From Blasia pusilla (Eukaryota; Marchantiophyta; Marchantiopsida; Blasiales): a DNA stretch of 64,000 nt. The stretch's first letter is position 1, and the number at the start of each line of letters is the position of its first letter. The stretch spans positions 3,162,001 to 3,226,000 of the forward strand of contig CM114275.1 of NCBI GenBank assembly GCA_050084515.1. Reading direction: 5' to 3'. Below are positions 59,410-64,000 of the stretch, in pieces. The notes under the pieces are model-generated. The model had not been told where the DNA came from. It made no database searches and saw only the letters and a program-made list of their open reading frames with translations. The translations under genes were made by a program, and so were the position numbers.

Positions 59410-60700
59410 AATGTCCATCTTTAAATATCCCACGTCCGTTTGTGAGAAGATTCACACCATCTGTAAAGTTATTAATCGTTCATTCACTCGTTAATTCATT
59501 ACTTCACGGACCACACTTTAAAAGGCCCGCGAGACTAGATCTCAATCAGACGTAACTCCGATCCGAATCTGAAGCCGTGGAAGTCTACGAGCCCGGCAGG
59601 ACACGGGAAGCTCGGCCATTAGTTTTCCACCTTTAAATCACCTACAACAACCAATAAGTAGAGGACGACGAATGAATGAATGTTGCCTCGAATTATCGAA
59701 TGGGCATGAACAGGAGGACCGTTGAACATCTACCATTCGAACTACCGCCATCGTTGTTGATATTTATGGAGTCACGACATTCGACTATGATTTTCGTTCC
59801 TATCGTCTACTGTCTATGCCGCTGGTGATCTGCCCGAGACCTCGCCAAAATACACGTATAGCAAGGATTATGTGTCAATATGTGAGCCTCATGTGAGCAC
59901 GAACGTCTACCCCAGATTCTAGAGTCGAGAATCCAGCGTTGGAGTATGAATCAGCCGGTAATTCTTTGTAATGGTAGCCGTTGGAATTTATGAATTCCCG
60001 AGCAGACAAGCGAAAGTGAATGAAAAAAACCGGCAAATATTTGGGGATTCCTCCTCCGACCGCATCGAGTGTCGGGAAAAAGCCGATGAGCTCCGGAATC
60101 TATGCGCCCACTGGTCCCTGGCTCCAATCAAGACTGCGAGTTTCGGAGGAAGATTTCCTCTGCCATTCGATCATACATTTCAGACCCCGGGATTCCGGTT
60201 TCCATTTCACAATTTTCGGACTCCGGTTCCGGGGACATTCCGAGTAGTCTTGCCTTGCGTCGCCGTTGAAGTCTGTGCGCTTTGTGGTGCGGATGATTTC
60301 CTTTCCTTCTTGATGCACAGCGTAGACGCTTGCATCAGCCTTCGCTGTCGCGACATGGCGGATCGTAGCTGAGCCGTGGACGATTTGCAGAGATACACGT
60401 GACTGGTTTTCGCTGCGTACTCCTTCTGTGTGCCATCGCGTTGTCAGCTGCTCGTCGCCAAGTTATCCTACGACGTGCCAAAATTTAAATCATTGCGCTC
60501 GCATGCGCAAGTCCAGAGGTGTCACCGTCCGTGCTTCCATGCCAGTCTATTCTTCCCACACCTGCCACGCCGGACGCTTGAGGACTCTTGGCCCGACCTG
60601 GGTTTCACGGGTACCGCGGGGCTTCTGGGAATGGGAGCAAAACTCCACAAGACGAGCCTCCCGCGCATCCGATTTCAATTATTAGAAAGATCATTTTCAC
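59410..60700. other. GC-richer stretch, no recognised gene
   Basis: The frames here (59971-60372 plus is the longest, 133 codons) are unidentified. The base composition resembles the ABCC 5' flank more than the transposon-rich parts, so a host promoter or first exon is possible, but no splice or domain evidence supports a call. Confidence 0.35.
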
Positions 60701-60822
60701 GTACATGGCCGTACACGAAAATGATTTTTCTAGTAATTTAAAAATATTTTGTATTCGAAATTTTAAACACTATGCGGTCCGTAGGGATGGACGAATTTTT
60801 TTTATCTATACTAGCTATATAC

Positions 60823-61110
60823 ACCACCACGTGGAGAGAATAGCAAGGAGCAAATATTCAACATACAGGAAGTTTTGGGGGAGAGCAAATGGAAAATGCT
60901 TATAAAGTTTAAAAAAACTTGTAGTTTATTTAACATACAAACATACAAACCACCCCTATTTTGTACAAATCACTGTGGGGAGAGAATACGACGGATGGGA
61001 AGTTTTGGCAAAGGGCAGAGAAAATGCCAATACACAAACCACCACAAGGAGAGAATAGGACACCACCACAAGGACAGAATAGGACGGACCAGAAGTTTTG
61101 GGAAGGAATT
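60823..61110 (+). repeat. Degenerate repeats of a GGAGAGAATA...GGAAGTTTTGGG unit
   Basis: Variants of ACCACnnGGAGAGAATA...AAGTTTTGG occur at about 60823-60880, 60968-61007 and 61038-61101, with an extra half unit at 61059-61082. Spacing is uneven. No coding function is seen. Confidence 0.65.
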
Positions 61111-61430
61111 AGTAGAAGGTTACCAGGTTGTCACGTGTTGCATCTTATTAAAGTCACACATATATCATTAACAATAATCACACGAATCTTATAACACGGA
61201 TCTACGGTAGGCAAAAATGCAAAACTTTCATTGAGAGAAAAAAAATCACACAAACCGAAGTAACCTACCCAACCGAGAAACAAAATGAAGCATACATGTA
61301 AGGGTCGTAAAAAAAAATAGAAATACAAATTTCTTTCAAAAAATATGTATATGAATAAAAAATCAAATTTAAATAAACCCAAATCTCCTAAATAATTTCA
61401 CTCTTCCATAAAAGCTTGAACAATATCCAA

Positions 61431-61685
61431 GGTTACATATGGACAAAATCTTCGCACGTCCGGAAACTTACAGCCGTCATACGGAAAGACTTGTCCCTTC
61501 TTTCTCCTTCCCCCACTTTCTTATGTATTCTGTACTTTCCCGTTTCTTCCTCCCTCCATCCCCACTTCCTCTCCCCTTACTACCCCACTCGCCCTTGCCC
61601 TACCTTCCATCATGAATTATAAGTTCGGGCCCCGCCTCTTTCAATCCACGTGCGTCTCAAGGACGGACTTGTCCGTTTTTGATGA
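61431..61685 (+). repeat. MITE-like repeat, copy 3
   Basis: Begins GGTTACATATGGACAAAATC, has the same pyrimidine-rich interior (CTTCTTTCTCC, CCCTACCTTCCATCATGAATTATAAGT) and ends GGACTTGTCCGTTTTTGATGAC. It is the most diverged of the three copies. Confidence 0.75.
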
Positions 61686-61689
61686 CTTT

Positions 61690-62098
61690 AGGCATTTACG
61701 GCACCTCCTAGGCTTACCTCTTTTCGAAGCAATGTGGTGCGAGCTTTGCTACTATGACACGCTCTTCGGAATAGCAATATGATGAAAACTAGCTTATGCC
61801 TGTGCTATTCACATATGCATAATTTTGAATCATCCATCCTAAATGTATAATTGAAATTGAGCGATCTTATTGACTTAGATAGTATGTTATTCTATTTATA
61901 AAAAAACATGTAATTTTTTTTAAATAAAGAAAAATTCTCAAATAATAATCACATGTCAACCAAATATGGGTTTGCAAATAAAAAAAGGAAAGCTCCGATA
62001 ATAATATAAATATTAGATAAATTAATAAAGATGGGATGTCACCTTAGGTCTCCTCGGATCTAGAGTAGTAAATTGCGCATATAAACCCTAAACCCTCT
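61690..62098. other. AT-rich stretch, nothing recognised
   Basis: No open frame and no repeat boundary seen. Two plant telomere-like words at about 62086-62098 are too few to mean a telomere. Confidence 0.45.
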
Positions 62099-63960
62099 TA
62101 GATTCTTGCTCTCCTAGCTCGTAGACAAGCTTCTTGGCCAATTGCATTTGGTGGAGTAGGTCTTATAGCGACTGCGTTAGTGGCATCTTCGGCTTTTTTA
62201 GGGAGTTGGGCCATTGTAGCACCCCTCCTTTGCTCTCGATCTTTGGTTAGGGATAGACCGCTCCTTTTACAATATGTTTCCCAGGTTGAGGATGGCATTT
62301 TCCCACTCCAGTCTTCACTCACAACTTGTAGAGACTACCTCCTAGTTGAGGCTAGAGCAGTTCCTCCCACTTTCTTTTCTCTAGTTACCTCTGGACAATC
62401 CGAGCTCCAATCTTCTTTGATGGAAGCCCACTTTGAGGCAGTGTTCAGAGCTATTATGTCAGATGGGAATATCCCCATGGAGGTTCGGACCCGTATTTGC
62501 TCTTGCTCCGGGAAGGGGGCAAGCTCATAGGTGGGGGCTCGCCCCCTCATCCCAACTTTCCGCATCGCACCACTTACCTATGTCGTGCGCATACATATCG
62601 CTACACAACATACATCGCTGGTCACATCTACACCACACAACGCCGATCTTTCCCACACACAGGTCGATCCACACATATACAAAAATCAACTCATACATAT
62701 ACATGGAAATCACACAACAAAAATAAATAGTAGTAAAAAATGGCACACCCGGCCTAATACTCCACTCCTCAATCTACATCGGCATATCGAGCCTCGTCCA
62801 TCCTATGCTATCAAGGAATCCGGACGCTAGCACCCTAGTCCTATCTCACACATACAAGAGAGGTGCTCCAACAGCCCAACATGAGAAAGATGACTTAGGA
62901 AAGCCATCTTTCTCTCTTATATAGGGTTGGGAAGAGCCTTTTGGCTCTTCCCCTAAAAATAGCTATCCCCTTGGTAACCTGCGCGCACATGTTATCAGGG
63001 GCGGGTGACCTCGTCAACATGAAAGTTGTCAGAAACGACGTTCATGACACAATGGACCTATCCTCAACGTCATCCGACATTGTGGGAGAAAGTTACACTC
63101 AAGATAGTCCATTGGCTCCTACGCCCTATCCACAATAGATCTCGGCCTATCAGCTACTCAGATGTGACACCTACACTACAGCGATGCGGTTTCGACTAGG
63201 CCTCCCCCAACCATCGGTGGCTGGTTCGACACATTGCGAGTGTCGCCCAAGTGTGGATACACTTGGTGTGCATTTGGTGCAGTGTCTAGTTGGGGGTGAG
63301 AGGATAGTCACTCATGATGCAGTGCGGGATATTATGTTCTGCATTGCCCGAGAGACTGGCTTCCATGTGCAGAGAGAGAGGGAGAGAGACACTACTCTAT
63401 ATGGGATTCCCTTAATCGTGCTAATCTCTACATGACGCGGGAGTGTGAGGTGGTGTAGCAGATGTTGTAGTGACAAATCCTACGTGGGAGGCAATGCGAG
63501 CCCAAGTGGTGGCACAAGGGAGATTGCTACAAGGAGCGGCGGCGGCGGCGGCATAGAAAATCCACATTTATAGTCTACTTCATGACGGACATCGATTTAT
63601 CCCCCTAGCCATTGAGATGTATGGGGCTATGGGAGAGAGGTTTGACTCGTTCCTTCTTGATTGCGCCCATCATCTCCAGTCCGAGAAATGGGTTGTCCAT
63701 TTCCACTACGATACTTAATTATATTAAACGGGTTTCCATAGCTTTGCAGCGTGCCCAGGAAATGGGCTTTTGCAGTGGGTTCAGGCGATTGGAGACGCCA
63801 ATGCTAGAGGCCCGCTTAGTAGTAACCATAGTTCTCTAGGTGTTGTTGATGTTGTCTCTCTTGTTGGTGAATTTGGTCCTTAGGGGGGGAGGCTCCCTTA
63901 TGTCTCTTGGGGGCCGCTTTTGGCTCGCGGACCGGTTTTGGCTCGCGGGTTTTTGGCCCC
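62099..63960 (+). mobile_element. Non-LTR retrotransposon fragment split by a solo LTR
   Basis: 62102-62530 reads ARRQASWPIAFGGVGLIATA and FLGSWAIVAP, matching the 15.1 kb element (SRQAILPISFGGVGL...FGSWALVAP). The frame then breaks at an inserted LTR (62581-63169). It resumes at 63184 with FRLGLPQPSVAG, the C-terminal zinc motif CEC...GVHLVQCLVGGER and THDAVRD. The 3' tail is at 63727-63890 with VSIALQRAQ. Stops and the insertion make it inactive. RT palm motifs are outside this fragment. Confidence 0.82.
62581..63169. repeat. Solo LTR with 4-bp target duplication CCTA
   Basis: 589 bases starting TGTCGTGCGCATACA and ending GTGACA, flanked by CCTA at 62577-62580 and 63170-63173. The non-LTR protein frame is interrupted exactly here. 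Its first 36 bases match the LTR-like block at 18679. The rest differs, so it belongs to a related but distinct LTR family. Confidence 0.8.
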
Positions 63961-64000
63961 TCCTTTGTATCCCGATGGGTTTTCCATCCTAATTTCTATT

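Noticed and set aside
62086-62098. TAAACCC-type telomere-like repeats
   Set aside because: Only about two copies; plant telomeric tracts have many, so this is chance or a promoter-type telo-box at best.

Overview
The window is nuclear DNA from a plant-type (streptophyte) genome. The evidence is one spliced gene with GT-AG introns and a plant-like ABCC transporter product, surrounded by a dense nest of decayed plant-type transposons: Ty3/gypsy, Ty1/copia, CACTA/En-Spm, hAT, non-LTR elements, MITE-like repeats and solo LTRs. I cannot name the species. The methyltransferase-bearing gypsy lineage and the restriction-like-endonuclease non-LTR elements suggest a non-seed plant or charophyte relative, but this is only an inference. 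I see no rRNA, tRNA, CRISPR or bacterial operon structure.

Layout. 1-5.39 kb: no gene recognised, with a possible degenerate CACTA-like relic at the left edge. 5.4-12.8 kb (minus): an intact eleven-exon ABCC (MRP-type) transporter gene, the only confident host gene. 13.3-14.2 kb: a GC-rich segment with a local duplication. 14.3-16.3 kb: a broken non-LTR retrotransposon. 16.3-18.7 kb: AT-rich and empty. 18.7-21 kb (minus): LTR-like repeat plus gypsy integrase ending in a degenerate PHD finger. 22.3-23.3 kb: unidentified ORFs. 23.4-26.2 kb (minus): a copia element with polypurine tract and 3' LTR. 26.2-37.64 kb (plus): a CACTA element with TNP2, DUF4216-like and Tnp1-like coding pieces, about twenty subterminal repeats and a right terminus. 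It is itself invaded by an LTR-like segment and by a second gypsy integrase/PHD fragment. 37.65-42.9 kb (plus): a gypsy element with gag, protease, a C5-cytosine DNA methyltransferase domain, reverse transcriptase and RNase H. 43-47.5 kb: mostly empty, with a perfect hairpin at 46.13 kb. 47.6-48.95 kb (minus): gag/protease of another gypsy lineage. 49.3-50.78 kb (plus): gypsy RT and integrase cut by a MITE-like repeat. 51.1-53.6 kb (minus): copia lacking its integrase. 55.6-57.75 kb (plus): a broken hAT transposase. 58.3-59.4 kb: an inverted-repeat segment, a non-LTR tail and a long foldback. 60-61.2 kb: GC-rich then tandem-like repeats. 62.1-63.96 kb (plus): another non-LTR copy split by a solo LTR with a 4-bp target duplication.

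The most interesting content is the gypsy family whose pieces lie at 19.6-21.0, 34.8-35.4, 37.65-42.9 and 49.3-50.8 kb. The pieces overlap in sequence: RT links the methyltransferase copy to the 49 kb copy, and integrase links the 49 kb copy to the two PHD copies. Together they suggest a retrotransposon with gag (double zinc knuckle), protease, DNA methyltransferase, RT, RNase H, integrase and PHD finger. That would be one polyprotein carrying both a DNA-methylation writer and a histone-tail reader. All copies here carry stops, frameshifts or catalytic losses and look inactive. DNMT-bearing retrotransposons have been reported in charophytes and dinoflagellates; the combination with a terminal PHD finger is what I would check first.
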